Below the pieces are notes generated by a model. It searched no databases. It was not told the origin of the DNA and was given only the letters and a program-made list of their open reading frames with translations. A DNA stretch of 36,447 nt, taken from Acidimicrobiales bacterium (GTDB lineage Bacteria > Actinomycetota > Acidimicrobiia > Acidimicrobiales > RAAP-2). This document shows, piece by piece, positions 16,113 to 26,678 of this stretch; within the stretch, counting starts at the first letter, position 1, and every line of letters begins with the position of its first letter. The stretch spans positions 1-36,447 of the forward strand of contig JANYFR010000047.1 in the NCBI GenBank assembly GCA_025362585.1. Direction: 5' to 3'. A program made the position numbers and the translations under genes.

Positions 16113-18323
16113 TCACGACTTGAACAAGTAGTCGGCTTCTTCGTCGTCGACGAACAGGCGTAGTTCGTCCACCATTGCGGGCTCGGTGCTGAGTCCATCG
16201 CGTCGCACCAGGTCCGAGGCCACCCGTTGGGCGGCGAGCAGGAGGTCCTCGTCGCGGCGCAACGACGCCAGGCGTAGGTCGCTGCGACCGCGCTGGCGCG
16301 TGCCGAGCAGTGTTCCCTCGCCGCGCAGGTCGAGGTCGATCTCGGCAAGGGCGAAGCCGTCGGTCGAGTCCACGAGCGCCTGGAGGCGCAACGCCGACTC
16401 CTCGCTCGGCGCCGCACCGAGCACGTAGCAGTAGCTCTGTACGCTCGATCGACCCACTCGCCCGCGCAGTTGGTGCAGTTGGGCGAGCCCGAAGCGCCAG
16501 GCGTCCTCGATGACGATGACGCTGGCCTCGGGAACGTCGACGCCGACCTCAATCACGACGGTCGCGACGAGCACGTCGATCTCGCCGGCGCGGAACTGGG
16601 CCATTACTTCGTCCTTTTCGGTCCCCTTCATCTGGCCGTGCAGGAGGCCGAGCGCCAGCCCGCGCAGTTCGCCGAGCGCGAGGCGCGTGCGTTCCTCGAC
16701 CGCGCTCGCCGCTTCGACCCGCTCGGAGCCGTCCACGAGCGGGCAGATCACGTAGACCCGTCGTCCGGCGGCGACCTCGTCGCGCACCCGTCGCCAGCAG
16801 TCGGTGACCTCGTGGTCGTCCCTGGCCCACGTGGTCTCGATCGCCAATCGACCGCGGGGCATCTCGTCGAGCACCGACCGGTCGAGGTCCCCAAAGACGA
16901 CCATCGCCGCGGTGCGCGGTATCGGCGTCGCGGTCATGACGAGCAGGTCGGGGTCGGCCGCTTCGTACGATCGTTCGCGCCCCTTGTCGCGCAGGGCCGC
17001 GCGCTGCTCCACGCCGAAGCGGTGCTGCTCGTCAATGACAATGACCCCGAGTGCGCGAAAGCGAACGTCGTCGGTCAACAGGGCGTGGGTGCCAACGACA
17101 ATGTCGACCGCGCCCTCGGCGAGCGCCAGGAGTACGGCCTGACGGTCCTTCGCCCGCACGCGACCGGTCAGCAACTGAATCGACAGGGGTCGGGTCCCCC
17201 CGAGGACCGAGGGGTCCTCCAGCACCAGTCCTGCGAGGTCCCGGCGCAGCGACGCGAGGTGCTGCTCAGCGAGCACCTCGGTCGGCACCATGAGCGCACC
17301 CTGGCGTCCACCGTCGATGGACGCCAGCAGCGCGGTCAGCGCGACGACCGTCTTGCCCGAACCCACGTCGCCCTGGAGCAGCCGGTGCATCGGTAACGGC
17401 GACGAGAGGTCGCGCGCGATCTCGCCGAGCACCCGGCGCTGGGCGCTGGTGAGCGCGAAGTGGTGGTTCGCGAGGAAGCGGCGCACGAGGGACGAGGTGG
17501 GCGAACTCAGCGATCCCGGCGCGACGTCCAGGTCGGCCTCGTCAATGGGGTGGCGAACCCCGGCCGACGTCTCTTCGAGGCGGCGGCGGCGAAGCGCCAG
17601 TAGCAACTGGAGGCGGAGAAACTCGTCGAAGGCGAGACGGCGGCGCGCCGGGGCGACGTCGGCGAGGTCCTCGGGCAGGTGGATCCCCCAGAACGACGTG
17701 GTGCGGTCGACCAGATCAAGTTCGGTGCGCACGTGGGCGGGGACGGGATCGAGGAGTGGACCGGCGCGGCGCAACGACTCCTCGATGAATCCGCCGATCT
17801 CCCAGCTGGTCAGACCGGCCTTGCCCGAGGCGGGATAGATCGGCACGACGCGCCCGACCCGGCTCGCGTCGCGCTCGTCGCCCGTCGGCCCGACGATGAC
17901 GTCGACGACGGGATTGGTCATCTGGCGCTGGCCCTTGTAGTCGGTGACCTTCCCAAAGAAGAGGGCCTGCACCCCGACGGAAAGCTGGCGCGCGCGCCAC
18001 GACTGATTGAAGAACACGACCTTGAAGGAGCCGCCGTCGTCGCTCACGATCACTTCGACCATGACCTTGCCCTGTTTGGTCCGCCGATCGCTGCTTCTCG
18101 TCACCTCGCCATAGACCGCGGCCTCCTCGCCCACCGTGAGGTCCGTGAGGTCGACGCGTTTGGTCCGGTCGATATAGCGGCGGGGATAGACGGTGAGCAG
18201 ATCGAAGACGTCCACAATGCCGAGCGACGCCAGGGCGGCCACGCGCTTTTCGCCGACGTGGCGCAGCTGACTGACCGCCACGTCGGCCAGTTGGCGTAGT
18301 CGGCGGGGCGCCGCCTCGCTCAC
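16113..18323 (-). CDS. recG: ATP-dependent DNA helicase RecG
   Basis: Branch-migration helicase that remodels stalled forks and Holliday junctions. It has 736 residues. The N-terminal wedge (OB-fold) covers about 60-160 (YPRRYIDRTKRVDLTDL onwards). Helicase motifs follow: LLQGDVGSGKTVVAL (Walker A), VIDEQHRFGVEQ (DEQH box), TATPIPRT and, late, HQLRGRVGRSSVQSYCY. It starts at GTG 18323, which overlaps the stop of the DAK gene as GTGA. The length is slightly above the usual 680-700. Confidence 0.97.
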   Translation of the reverse strand: MSEAAPRRLRQLADVAVSQLRHVGEKRVAALASLGIVDVFDLLTVYPRRYIDRTKRVDLTDLTVGEEAAVYGEVTRSSDRRTKQGKVMVEVIVSDDGGSFKVVFFNQSWRARQLSVGVQALFFGKVTDYKGQRQMTNPVVDVIVGPTGDERDASRVGRVVPIYPASGKAGLTSWEIGGFIEESLRRAGPLLDPVPAHVRTELDLVDRTTSFWGIHLPEDLADVAPARRRLAFDEFLRLQLLLALRRRRLEETSAGVRHPIDEADLDVAPGSLSSPTSSLVRRFLANHHFALTSAQRRVLGEIARDLSSPLPMHRLLQGDVGSGKTVVALTALLASIDGGRQGALMVPTEVLAEQHLASLRRDLAGLVLEDPSVLGGTRPLSIQLLTGRVRAKDRQAVLLALAEGAVDIVVGTHALLTDDVRFRALGVIVIDEQHRFGVEQRAALRDKGRERSYEAADPDLLVMTATPIPRTAAMVVFGDLDRSVLDEMPRGRLAIETTWARDDHEVTDCWRRVRDEVAAGRRVYVICPLVDGSERVEAASAVEERTRLALGELRGLALGLLHGQMKGTEKDEVMAQFRAGEIDVLVATVVIEVGVDVPEASVIVIEDAWRFGLAQLHQLRGRVGRSSVQSYCYVLGAAPSEESALRLQALVDSTDGFALAEIDLDLRGEGTLLGTRQRGRSDLRLASLRRDEDLLLAAQRVASDLVRRDGLSTEPAMVDELRLFVDDEEADYLFKS

Positions 18324-19960
18324 TCGATGCCGAAGTAGTAGGGGTAGAGCGGCTGGCCGCCGTGGTGCACTTCGACCGCGAGCCCGGGATGCTCGTCGGC
18401 GAGAAAGTCGGTGATGCGACGGGTGTTGGCGGGCGACGAACCCTCACCCTCGATGATGGTGAGCAGTTCGTGCGCGGGACCGATGAGTCGGTCGAGCAGT
18501 CGATTGCTCGCGGCGGCGATCGAGTCGGCGATTGAGAGCACACCCTCAGCGCTCAGTCCAATCCAGTCACCGACCCGGACCGGGCCGGCGTCGGTGATGG
18601 TGTCGCGCACCGCTCGGGTCACCTCGCCGGCGACGACGTTACGGGCCGAGAGGCTCATGGCACTCTGGTTCTCGAGGGCCGACGCGTCGGGGTCGTACTC
18701 GAGCAGTGCGGCGAATCCTTCGACGATGGAGTTGGTGGGCACGACCATCACGGACTGTTCGACCAACGCGTCGACCTGATCGGCGACGGCCCGGATGTTC
18801 TTGTTGTTCGGCAGAATCACGACCTGGGAGGAGCCTGACGCCAGTACCGCCGCAACCAGGTCGGCCGTCGAAGGGTTCATTGACTGGCCGCCCTCGACCA
18901 GTCGGCGCACCCCGAGCGACTTGAAGATCCGTCCAATGCCGACACCGACTACCACCGCGACGACCGCGGTCGTCGGAGCCGGTTCGAGGTCCTCGTCGGC
19001 CGAGCCCCCGCCGGCCTCGCGAACCCACCGCTCCTCGATGACCTGTTCGGCGAGGTCGGTCACCCGAATGTCGCGCGGGCGTCCGGCGTCGAGGGCGGCC
19101 TCGAGCGCGCCGCCGATGTCGTCGGTGTGGATGTGGCAGTTGTAAAGTCCGTCGCCCCCCACGATCACGATGGAGTCCCCGAGGCCGGCCCAGACCTCGC
19201 GAAAGGCGTGCATCCGATTGTCGTCGGCGTCGAGTAGGTACATCACCTCGTAGCGCAGGTCGGCGATATTCCCGGCGCGGCGCTGATCGACCTCTTCGTG
19301 CACGTGCACGTCGATCGACTCAATCGGCGGCGCCACCGGCAGCGGGTCGTCGGCGACGACCGTACAGAGGGCGTCGTAGAGCAAGAGCAGGCCCGTGCCG
19401 CCCGAGTCGACGACGCCGGCCTGCTTCAGTACGGGCAACTGCTCGGGCGTGTAGTCGAGGGCGGCCTTCGCCCGGTCGCGCGCCGAGCGCACGAGGGCGG
19501 TCAGGGTCTCGCAGTGCGCGCGAGCCCCCTCGGCCGCGGCGCGCGCGATCGAGAGCATCGTGCCTTCGACAATGCGCACGACGGCCTGACGCGCGAGGAC
19601 GTCGGCGTGCTCGAGCGACTCGGCGAGCAGTTCGGGCGCCACCGTGCCGTCGGCCGGGAACTTGGCCACCAGACCACGCAGCATCTGGGAGAGGATGACG
19701 CCCGAATTCCCACGGGCGCCCATCAGGGACCCGTGGGCAATCGCTCGACAGACGTCGGCCATGGAGGCGTTGTCGTTCAACGGGTCCAGTTCGGCAGTGA
19801 CCGATTCAATGGTCAACGCCATGTTGGTGCCGGTGTCGCCGTCGGGAACCGGGTAGACGTTCAACCGGTTAATGACCTCTTTGTGCGAGCGCAGCAGGTC
19901 GGCGTAGGTGGCAATGGCGGTACGTAGTTGGCCTGCGGACAGCGCGGTCGGAAGGGTCAT
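18320..19960 (-). CDS. DAK2-domain kinase, FakA/YloV type (fatty acid kinase catalytic subunit-like)
   Basis: A 546-residue protein of the YloV/FakA family. In firmicutes FakA phosphorylates fatty acids held by FakB to acyl phosphates, which enter phospholipid synthesis together with PlsX products. The N-terminal DAK2 nucleotide-binding domain shows [16 protein letters not shown] and [18 protein letters not shown], then [15 protein letters not shown]. The C-terminal half (from about 330) is the DAK1-like domain with [20 protein letters not shown] and ILPNNKNI. The ATG at 19960 heads the whole minus-strand block. No FakB (DegV) gene is in the window, so fatty-acid kinase activity is by homology only. 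Confidence 0.88.
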   Translation of the reverse strand: MTLPTALSAGQLRTAIATYADLLRSHKEVINRLNVYPVPDGDTGTNMALTIESVTAELDPLNDNASMADVCRAIAHGSLMGARGNSGVILSQMLRGLVAKFPADGTVAPELLAESLEHADVLARQAVVRIVEGTMLSIARAAAEGARAHCETLTALVRSARDRAKAALDYTPEQLPVLKQAGVVDSGGTGLLLLYDALCTVVADDPLPVAPPIESIDVHVHEEVDQRRAGNIADLRYEVMYLLDADDNRMHAFREVWAGLGDSIVIVGGDGLYNCHIHTDDIGGALEAALDAGRPRDIRVTDLAEQVIEERWVREAGGGSADEDLEPAPTTAVVAVVVGVGIGRIFKSLGVRRLVEGGQSMNPSTADLVAAVLASGSSQVVILPNNKNIRAVADQVDALVEQSVMVVPTNSIVEGFAALLEYDPDASALENQSAMSLSARNVVAGEVTRAVRDTITDAGPVRVGDWIGLSAEGVLSIADSIAAASNRLLDRLIGPAHELLTIIEGEGSSPANTRRITDFLADEHPGLAVEVHHGGQPLYPYYFGIE

Positions 19961-19972
19961 CGCTAGCGATGC

Positions 19973-20031
19973 TACAATGGTCGTTCGGTTTAGACCGGCG
20001 CCCGCATCGCGCGGCGGCCGGGACAAAGGAG
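19973..20031 (+). promoter_or_regulatory. Candidate promoter and ribosome site of rpmB
   Basis: TACAAT at 19973-19978 is a good -10 hexamer; the -35 region 17 bp upstream (ggaagg at 19950-19955) is weak and overlaps the start of the divergent DAK gene. AAGGAG at 20026-20031 lies nine bases before the rpmB ATG. Confidence 0.5.
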
Positions 20032-20040
20032 AACGTTCAC

Positions 20041-20250
20041 ATGGCATCCGTCTGCGAAATCTGCGGCAAGAAGCCGTCGTTCGGCATGAACGTCTCGCAC
20101 TCCCACCGTCGCACCAAGCGCCGTTGGAATCCGAACATCCAGCGCGTGCGCGCCCTGGTCGGCGCGACGCCCACCCGTATGAACGTCTGCACGGGCTGTA
20201 TCCGTTCGGGCAAGGTCACCAAGCCCGTCCGCCACAACGCCAAGGCGTAG
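20041..20250 (+). CDS. rpmB: 50S ribosomal protein L28 (bL28), zinc-binding form
   Basis: A 69-residue bL28. It begins [20 protein letters not shown] and later has [10 protein letters not shown] and [12 protein letters not shown]. The two CXXC pairs mark the zinc-binding form. The start at 20041 is set by AAGGAG nine bases upstream. It is divergent from the DAK gene and convergent with thiL, whose stop lies two bases beyond its own. Confidence 0.97.
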   Translation: MASVCEICGKKPSFGMNVSHSHRRTKRRWNPNIQRVRALVGATPTRMNVCTGCIRSGKVTKPVRHNAKA

Positions 20251-20252
20251 CG

Positions 20253-21206
20253 CTACCACTGGTGCTGCCAGCCCCTTCGTTCAAACGCCGCGCCGTGCAA
20301 CGTCCGCTCTGTCGGGTTAGCGACGACGGTGCCAATCGTGCGCGGCGACCGTAGACCCCGATCGAGAAAGACCATCCGCAACCGCGAAGGGTCGTTCGTG
20401 GCGATGAGCAGTTCGTAGTCCTCGCCGCCCGACACCGCTTCGTCGAAGGTCGCGCCGAGGGCGACCGGCACGTCGACAAGCTCAAAGCCGACACCCGACG
20501 CGTCCGCCATACGGTGCAGGTCCAGTCCGAGTCCGTCGCTCAGGTCCATCATCGCGTGCGCGCCGGCGCCCCGAGCGGCCTGGCCCTCGCTCAGACGGGG
20601 CCACGGACGTCGGTGGGCCACCACCAGTTCGTCATCCAACGAGGCGCCCTCGCGCCGTCGTCGCAGACCGGCCGACGACCGGCCGAGGGGGCCGGTGACG
20701 AGCAGTTCGTCGCCGGGCATCGCGCCGCGACGCAGCACCGCGCCGCCCCCGGGACACTCGCCCACCACCGTCACCGCGACGGTCACGTCGCGGCCCGACG
20801 AGAGATCGCCCCCGACGATTGGACAGTTCGTGAGAATGGCGGCTTCGGCCATGCCCCGGTGCAGCTCTTCGAGGTCGGTGCCCGCCGGCGCCGAAACCGC
20901 GACGACGCAGCCCCGGGCGCGCGCGCCCATCGCCGCGAGGTCCGAGACGGCCGCCGCGACCGCGCGAAATCCCAGATCCTCGAGGGAGAAGAGGTCACCG
21001 TCGAGGTGGACACCCAGCACGGCCACGTCCGTACTGATGACCACCTCGCCCGCGAAGGGGGCCAGTACGGCAGCGTCGTCACCAATATGACGCTCTCGCG
21101 CAGGAATATTGCGTTGCCCGACGATGGCCGCGATACGCTCGATGACGTCATCTTCGCGCCGGGGGTGTTCCCTGTGGGGGATCGTTGGGTCAACCGGCGC
21201 GGGCAT
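20253..21206 (-). CDS. thiL: Thiamine-monophosphate kinase
   Basis: Phosphorylates thiamine monophosphate to thiamine diphosphate, the last step of cofactor synthesis. It has 317 residues of the PurM-like fold: RHIGDDAAVLAPFAG, the metal-binding STDVAVLGVHLD, SLEDLGFRAVAAAVSDLAAMG, IVGGDLSSG, MDLSDGLGLDLHRMA and SGGEDYELLIA. The ATG at 21206 has no clear ribosome site, and about 15 N-terminal residues before VIERIAAIVG are not typical. It is divergent from pckG over 62 bp. No TPP riboswitch was seen upstream. Confidence 0.95.
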   Translation of the reverse strand: MPAPVDPTIPHREHPRREDDVIERIAAIVGQRNIPARERHIGDDAAVLAPFAGEVVISTDVAVLGVHLDGDLFSLEDLGFRAVAAAVSDLAAMGARARGCVVAVSAPAGTDLEELHRGMAEAAILTNCPIVGGDLSSGRDVTVAVTVVGECPGGGAVLRRGAMPGDELLVTGPLGRSSAGLRRRREGASLDDELVVAHRRPWPRLSEGQAARGAGAHAMMDLSDGLGLDLHRMADASGVGFELVDVPVALGATFDEAVSGGEDYELLIATNDPSRLRMVFLDRGLRSPRTIGTVVANPTERTLHGAAFERRGWQHQW

Positions 21207-21268
21207 GACACTGGCTTGCCGGTAGAACGCCGCACCGAGGCGGCGAACTGAGAGTGGAGGAACCCAAC

Positions 21269-23062
21269 GTGACGTACCCGACGAAGAACAAGCAACTCAT
21301 TGCGTGGGTCGAGGAAGTAGCGCAGCTCACAACCCCCGATCGTATCCAGTGGTGTGACGGCTCTGCACAAGAGTACGACGACCTGTGCCAGTTGCTCGTC
21401 GAGCACGGCACCTTCACGAAGCTCTCCGACGCGAAGCGTCCCAACAGTTATCACGCCATGTCGGACCCCGGTGACGTCGCTCGAGTCGAGGATCGCACGT
21501 TCATCTGTTCGGCCAAAGAGATTGACGCCGGTCCGACGAACAACTGGCGCGACCCCGTAGAGATGCGCACCACCCTGAAGGGCCTCTTCGCCGAGTCGAT
21601 GAAGGGACGCACGATGTACGTCATTCCCTTCTCCATGGGACCGCTCGGTTCGAACATTTCCCATATCGGCGTCGAGATCTCCGACTCGGCCTACGTCGCG
21701 GTCTCCATGCGCATCATGACGCGCATGGGCCTTGGCGCCCTCGAGGTCCTGGGCGATGACGGAGTGTTCGTGCGGTGCCTGCACTCGGTCGGGATGCCGC
21801 TCGAGGACGGCCAGAGTGACGTCGCTTGGCCGTGCGACGCCGAGAACAAGTACATCGTCCAATTTCCCGAAACCGAGGAGATCATCTCCTACGGTTCGGG
21901 CTACGGTGGCAACGCGCTGCTCGGTAAGAAGTGTTTCGCGTTGCGCATCGCGTCGGTTCTCGCGCGCAACGGTGGTTGGCTCGCCGAACACATGTTGATC
22001 ATGAAGCTCACGAACCCCGCTGGCGAATCGCGATTCGTCGCTGGCGCCTTTCCGAGCGCGTGCGGCAAGACCAATCTCGCGATGCTGGTGCCCACGCTGC
22101 CCGGCTGGAAGGTTGAGACGGTCGGCGACGACATCTGCTGGATGAAGCCCGGTCCCGACGGACGGCTGTACGCGATCAACCCCGAGGCCGGTTTCTTCGG
22201 GGTGGCCCCCGGCACGAACATGCACACCAATCCCAACGCCATGCGGTCCATCGAGGCCAACACCATCTTCACCAATACCGCGCTGACCGCGGACGGCGAC
22301 GTCTGGTGGGAGGGAATGGGCGAGGCGCCCGAGGGCCTGATTGACTGGAAGGGTCAGCCCTGGACCAAGGAGCTCGGAACTCTCGCGGCGCACCCGAATT
22401 CGCGCTTCACCGCGCCCGCCAGCCAGGACCCCGCCATCGCCCCCGAATGGGAGGACCCCGCCGGCGTGCCGATCGACGCCATCCTGCTCGGCGGACGGCG
22501 CCAGAGCGTCATCCCGCTCGTCTTTCAGTCGCGCGACTGGAAGCACGGCGTCTTCCTCGGCTCGATCATGTCATCGGAAACCACGGCCGCCGCGACCGGT
22601 GCAGTTGGCCAGTTGCGTCGCGATCCCTTCGCCATGCTGCCCTTCTGCGGCTACAACATGGCGGACTACTTTGCGCACTGGCTCAAGTTCTCCGAGCGCG
22701 CCGACGAATCCACGTTGCCCAAGATCTTTTACGTCAACTGGTTTCGCAAGGGCGAGGACGGCCGTTGGCTGTGGCCCGGCTACGGCGAGAACAGTCGCGT
22801 TCTCGAGTGGGTCTTCGAGCGCACCGCCGGTCGGGGCGACGCCGTCGAGACGCCGATTGGCTGGGTGCCGACGACGAGCGCCATCGACGTCGATGGTCTC
22901 GACGTCTCGCTCGCGGACATGGACGAGCTCTTGACCGTGCACGTCGACGAGTGGCGCGCGGAGGTGCCGCTCATCCGCGAGCACTTCGCCCAGTTCGAGG
23001 ATCGCCTGCCGGCGACCCTGGCAGCCGAGCTCGACGACCTCGAGGCCCGCTTGAACTCGTAG
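21269..23062 (+). CDS. pckG: Phosphoenolpyruvate carboxykinase (GTP)
   Basis: Interconverts oxaloacetate and phosphoenolpyruvate with GTP; gateway of gluconeogenesis, and in some actinobacteria possibly anaplerotic. It has 597 residues, the family norm. The kinase P-loop [12 protein letters not shown] is at 261-272 with the reactive Cys265. [20 protein letters not shown] and [10 protein letters not shown] supply metal and substrate residues, and [11 protein letters not shown] follows the P-loop. The start is GTG at 21269, six bases after GGAGGAA; a GTG at 21254 lies before that site and is rejected. Antisense frames are long here but have no homology I can see. Confidence 0.98.
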   Translation: MTYPTKNKQLIAWVEEVAQLTTPDRIQWCDGSAQEYDDLCQLLVEHGTFTKLSDAKRPNSYHAMSDPGDVARVEDRTFICSAKEIDAGPTNNWRDPVEMRTTLKGLFAESMKGRTMYVIPFSMGPLGSNISHIGVEISDSAYVAVSMRIMTRMGLGALEVLGDDGVFVRCLHSVGMPLEDGQSDVAWPCDAENKYIVQFPETEEIISYGSGYGGNALLGKKCFALRIASVLARNGGWLAEHMLIMKLTNPAGESRFVAGAFPSACGKTNLAMLVPTLPGWKVETVGDDICWMKPGPDGRLYAINPEAGFFGVAPGTNMHTNPNAMRSIEANTIFTNTALTADGDVWWEGMGEAPEGLIDWKGQPWTKELGTLAAHPNSRFTAPASQDPAIAPEWEDPAGVPIDAILLGGRRQSVIPLVFQSRDWKHGVFLGSIMSSETTAAATGAVGQLRRDPFAMLPFCGYNMADYFAHWLKFSERADESTLPKIFYVNWFRKGEDGRWLWPGYGENSRVLEWVFERTAGRGDAVETPIGWVPTTSAIDVDGLDVSLADMDELLTVHVDEWRAEVPLIREHFAQFEDRLPATLAAELDDLEARLNS

Positions 23063-23136
23063 CCCCGGGGGCGACAAACCGGCGCCGTGCTAAGGGGCGG
23101 CCAGGTATCCCCGTGCGCCCGTCCCAGGAGAGAACC

Positions 23137-23925
23137 GTGATTCTTGACCGATTCCGTATCGACGGCCAGGTGGCCATCATCACCGGCGCCGGACGCGGCA
23201 TCGGCGCGGGCAGCGCCCTCGCCCTCGCCCAGTGCGGCGCGGACCTCGTGATCGCGTCGCGCACGAAGGGCGACCTCGACGAGGTGGCGACCGCGGTCGC
23301 GGCGACCGGTCGTCGCGCCGTGAGCGTCGTCTGTGACCTGATGGACCTCGACGAGGTCGCGTCACTCGCCGCAGTCGCTGCGAAAGAGTTCGGTCGGATC
23401 GACGTGGTTGTCAACAACGTCGGCGGGACGATGCCCCTCCCCTTCCTCGACACGTCCACGCAGTTCCTCGAAGAGGCCTTTCACTTCAACGTCACAACGG
23501 CCCACGCGCTCAACCTCGCGGCCGTCCCGGTGATGCTCGAGACCGGCGGCGGCTCGATCATCAACATCACCTCGGTGATGGGCCACATCGCCGGACGGGG
23601 CTTCAGCGCCTACGGCACCGCCAAGGCCGCCCTCGCGCACTACACGCGACTCGTGGCGAAGGACCTCGCCCCACGCATCCGGGTGAACGCCATCGCCGCC
23701 GGTTCGACCGCGACGTCGGCCCTAGCGATCGTCATGACGTCGCCCGAACTGAAGGGGATGATCGAGGACATGACGCCCCTGCACATGATTGCCGAGGTCG
23801 AGGACATCACCGCGGGCGTGGTCTACCTCGCGTCGCCGGCCGGGCGCTTCCTCACCGGCAAGGTCCTCGAGATCGACGGCGGGACCGACGTGCCGGCGAT
23901 TGACTTTCAGATCCCCGACCTGTAA
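23137..23925 (+). CDS. Short-chain dehydrogenase/reductase
   Basis: A 262-residue classical SDR. The NAD(P)-binding glycine motif TGAGRGIG is at 16-23, NNVGG at 93-97, and the catalytic Ser146, Tyr159 and Lys163 lie in NITSVMG and AYGTAK. The tail [16 protein letters not shown] is standard. Substrate is unknown; 3-oxoacyl-ACP reductase-like and hydroxysteroid-dehydrogenase-like members look alike at this level. The start is GTG at 23137 with AGGAG six bases upstream. It follows pckG by 74 bp in the same direction, so co-transcription is possible. Confidence 0.92.
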   Translation: MILDRFRIDGQVAIITGAGRGIGAGSALALAQCGADLVIASRTKGDLDEVATAVAATGRRAVSVVCDLMDLDEVASLAAVAAKEFGRIDVVVNNVGGTMPLPFLDTSTQFLEEAFHFNVTTAHALNLAAVPVMLETGGGSIINITSVMGHIAGRGFSAYGTAKAALAHYTRLVAKDLAPRIRVNAIAAGSTATSALAIVMTSPELKGMIEDMTPLHMIAEVEDITAGVVYLASPAGRFLTGKVLEIDGGTDVPAIDFQIPDL

Positions 23926-23954
23926 TCGGCGCCGTCTCTCGCTGAACGATTGGC

Positions 23955-25262
23955 TCAGTCGGCGGTCTCGGCGTCCGCGACGATGAGGCGCGGTCCCGAC
24001 GGCCAGTCGAAGTAACGCCACGTCCAATTGATGAGGACCCGGATCCTGTTACGGAAACCAATCAGGTACCACAGGTGCAGCCCCAACCACGCGATCCAGC
24101 CGGCCACGCCCTTGATGACCAACCCGTGGGGCAACTCCGCCACCGCCGCGTGGCGCCCAATGGTTGCCATGATGCCCTTGTTGTGATATCTGAACGGCGT
24201 CGTCGGGCGGCCCTCGAGCACGGCCAGTATCTGGTCGGCGCAGTGGCGGCCCGACTGGATGGCGACGGGCGCCAGTTGGGGACAGAACTCACCGTTCGCG
24301 AGTGGTACCGCCGCCGCGTCACCCACCGCCCACACGTTCGTGCTCTCGACGAGGCGCAGGTCCGACGTCACGCGAGCACGTCCCCCCGGACCCGGCGACG
24401 CCTGCAGGTTCTGGGCCAATGTGCCACTCGAGGTCACGCCCGCCGCCCAGATCACCGCTGCCGTCTCGAGGCGCTCGCCGTCGTCAAATCGGATGGCGTG
24501 CTCTTCGACCTCGACGACTGAACGGCCGAATTCGATCTCCACGCCGAGCGATTCGAGCTCCCTTTTCGCGTACCGACTGGCCGACGCGGGAAAGGCCGTG
24601 AGGAGCCGCGGCGCCAGGTCGACCAGCAGGACGCGGATCTCGGCGGCGTCGAGGCGCAGACCATCGCGGCGAATCGCAATGCGGATTAGTTCCGCGAGGG
24701 CGCCGGAAGTCTCGACCCCGGTTGGACCACCACCGACGACGACGAAGGTGAGCGCCACCGCGACCTCCTCGGCGGCGACGTCGGCGCGCTCGAGCGAGAG
24801 CAGGAGGCGATTGCGCAGGCGTCGGGCGTCGGCGAGAGAGTAGAGCGGAATGGCGAAACGCGACGCGCCGGGAATGCCGAAGAAGGCGGCGGTCGCGCCC
24901 GTCGCCACGACGAGATGGTCGAAGGAGATCGTGGTCCCGTCGTCCAGTTCAACGAGCGAACGGGCGTGGTCGACCTGGCGCACCTGGCTGTGGCGAAAGT
25001 GAATGTTGTCGGCCTGGCCGAAGATGGTTCGAATGGGGTAGGCCACGTCCGCCGGTTCAAGGCCGGCCGTGGCCACCTGGTAGAGCAGCGGGAGGAACGT
25101 ATGAAAGTTGTGCTTGTCGATGATCGTGACGCGAACGTCTTTATTGGCGAGTCCCCTCGCCACCGCGACGCCGGCGAAGCCGCCACCGATGATGACGACG
25201 TGGGGAAGGCCCGAAATGTCGCGCGACGCCGTCGTCCGTTGCAGAGTCATCGCCATAGCCAC
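23955..25262 (-). CDS. ndh: Type II NADH dehydrogenase (NDH-2)
   Basis: Non-proton-pumping NADH:quinone oxidoreductase at the inner face of the membrane. It has 435 residues. The FAD motif VVIIGGGFAGVAVA is at about 22-35, followed by FLPLLYQVATAGLEPADVAYPIR; the NADH motif VVVGGGPTGVETSGALAEL lies near 175; the second FAD region is NVWAVGDAAAVPLANG. The C-terminus has a hydrophobic, Trp-rich stretch (IAWLGLHLWYLIGFRNR) used for membrane attachment. Starts at Met1, 3 or 5 are all possible. It lies 26 bp after the MFS gene and is probably co-transcribed with it. Confidence 0.93.
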   Translation of the reverse strand: MAMAMTLQRTTASRDISGLPHVVIIGGGFAGVAVARGLANKDVRVTIIDKHNFHTFLPLLYQVATAGLEPADVAYPIRTIFGQADNIHFRHSQVRQVDHARSLVELDDGTTISFDHLVVATGATAAFFGIPGASRFAIPLYSLADARRLRNRLLLSLERADVAAEEVAVALTFVVVGGGPTGVETSGALAELIRIAIRRDGLRLDAAEIRVLLVDLAPRLLTAFPASASRYAKRELESLGVEIEFGRSVVEVEEHAIRFDDGERLETAAVIWAAGVTSSGTLAQNLQASPGPGGRARVTSDLRLVESTNVWAVGDAAAVPLANGEFCPQLAPVAIQSGRHCADQILAVLEGRPTTPFRYHNKGIMATIGRHAAVAELPHGLVIKGVAGWIAWLGLHLWYLIGFRNRIRVLINWTWRYFDWPSGPRLIVADAETAD

Positions 25263-25288
25263 TACATCTTAAGGACGCGCGCCATCGC

Positions 25289-26587
25289 TCAGCGGTGCGC
25301 GAAGCGCCGCCCGATTCCGTAGCCGAGTCCCGCGAGGATCATCAGCACCGCCAACAACCGATCGCCCACCGCGAAGCGCAAGGTGATGGCGACCGGAATC
25401 ACCGCCCCGATCACCCAGAAAAGTTGTTGGCGTACGGCAAAGCGTGCGAACGTGCGACCTTGGGCGCCCGGTGCCACGTTGCGCTGGGTGATCGCGTCGA
25501 AACTCGGTTGCACGACCGCGGCGCAGAGCCCGAGCCACCCGGCGAGGACGACCTGGGCGATCAACGCCGGGTGGGCCGAAGCGACGCCGGCACCGACGCC
25601 CGTGGCAACGAGCGCCGCCGTCAGCAGGGTCGACTCCGGCACGGCATTTCTGACCCGGGTGACCAGCGCCAGTCCCGCGAGCGCGCCGAGCGCGCCGAGC
25701 CCGAGGGCGAACGCGAACCACCCGAGTCCGGCGTGCGCTCGACGCAGCCCGAACGCGAGGAGGAACGTGGCGAAGCCGACCGTGAAGCGCATGAGCGCCG
25801 CAGCGCCGAGCCCCCACGCGACCTCCACGTCACCGAGTGGATTGAGGGCGTTCAGATCACGTTCGGCCTGGGTGAGTCCGGAGACGAGATCGCGGATCTG
25901 CTTGGTTGGCTGTTGCAGGCGCACGCTCGCGACGGTGGCGGCGAGGAAGACGAAGGTCGCCACAACGAGGACGCTGGTCGCCCCGATCCCCTTCAATATC
26001 CCGGCCCCGACGGAACCGGCGATCAGACCCACGACGGTGCCGAGCAGCGTGAGCTGGGCGTTGAAGCCCGCGAACCCCTCCTCCTGATCGACCCCTTCGC
26101 TCGGCCACCCGGCGTGACCCACGCGCGCGGTGTGCTCGCGCAACTGGTCGGTGCGCGCCATCTCGGGCACCAACGTGCCGCGCGTCACCACGTAGAGCTT
26201 CGAAGCGACCAGGACGAAGAAGGCCATCGGGAAGAGCCAGAGTGAGTTGAGGTGCTGGCTCATCAACCAACAGAGCAGGCCGCGCACGCCGGCCGAGAGC
26301 GCGACGAGGACCCTACGTCCGTTCGCCGAACGGTCAATCAGCGGCCCGAGGACAGGCGAGACGACGGCGAAGGGCGCGATCGTCAACAACAGGTACAGCA
26401 GCACCCGGCCCTTGGCCGCGGTAGGTGTGACCGAGAAGAAGAGCGAGCCGGCGAGCGAGACCGTCACCAGGGTGTCCCCCGCCATCATCAGCACGTGCAC
26501 GAGGGCGAGGCGTCCAAAGGCCGTGCTCTGATCAAAGAGATCTTGCGCAGAGGCCCACGCTAGAGAGCCAAATCCTCGACGGCGCAC
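25289..26587 (-). CDS. MFS-type transporter, substrate unknown
   Basis: About 432 residues with 10-12 hydrophobic helices; the first is VHVLMMAGDTLVTVSLAGSL preceded by an amphipathic stretch (ASAQDLFDQSTAFGRLA). The motif VSPVLGPLIDRSANGRR matches the MFS loop 2-3 signature. It resembles unassigned actinobacterial MFS members; no substrate can be inferred. The start is taken as GTG at 26587; no good ribosome site is visible, and a frame open to 26998 upstream overlaps the secreted-protein gene and is not convincing. It lies just upstream of ndh on the same strand. Confidence 0.82.
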   Translation of the reverse strand: MRRRGFGSLAWASAQDLFDQSTAFGRLALVHVLMMAGDTLVTVSLAGSLFFSVTPTAAKGRVLLYLLLTIAPFAVVSPVLGPLIDRSANGRRVLVALSAGVRGLLCWLMSQHLNSLWLFPMAFFVLVASKLYVVTRGTLVPEMARTDQLREHTARVGHAGWPSEGVDQEEGFAGFNAQLTLLGTVVGLIAGSVGAGILKGIGATSVLVVATFVFLAATVASVRLQQPTKQIRDLVSGLTQAERDLNALNPLGDVEVAWGLGAAALMRFTVGFATFLLAFGLRRAHAGLGWFAFALGLGALGALAGLALVTRVRNAVPESTLLTAALVATGVGAGVASAHPALIAQVVLAGWLGLCAAVVQPSFDAITQRNVAPGAQGRTFARFAVRQQLFWVIGAVIPVAITLRFAVGDRLLAVLMILAGLGYGIGRRFAHR

Positions 26588-26678
26588 GAGTACCAATGGT
26601 AGGTGATGCGCACGACCACCTCGCCAAGGACGCGTCGTGTCGTCCGAGTGCTCGCTCGAGCTCGGGCGACGCGACGCG

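Noticed and set aside
20783-22546. 587-codon minus-strand open frame
   Set aside because: Antisense to pckG and overlapping thiL in another register; composition is Arg/Gly/Val/Asp shadow typical of high-GC coding DNA.
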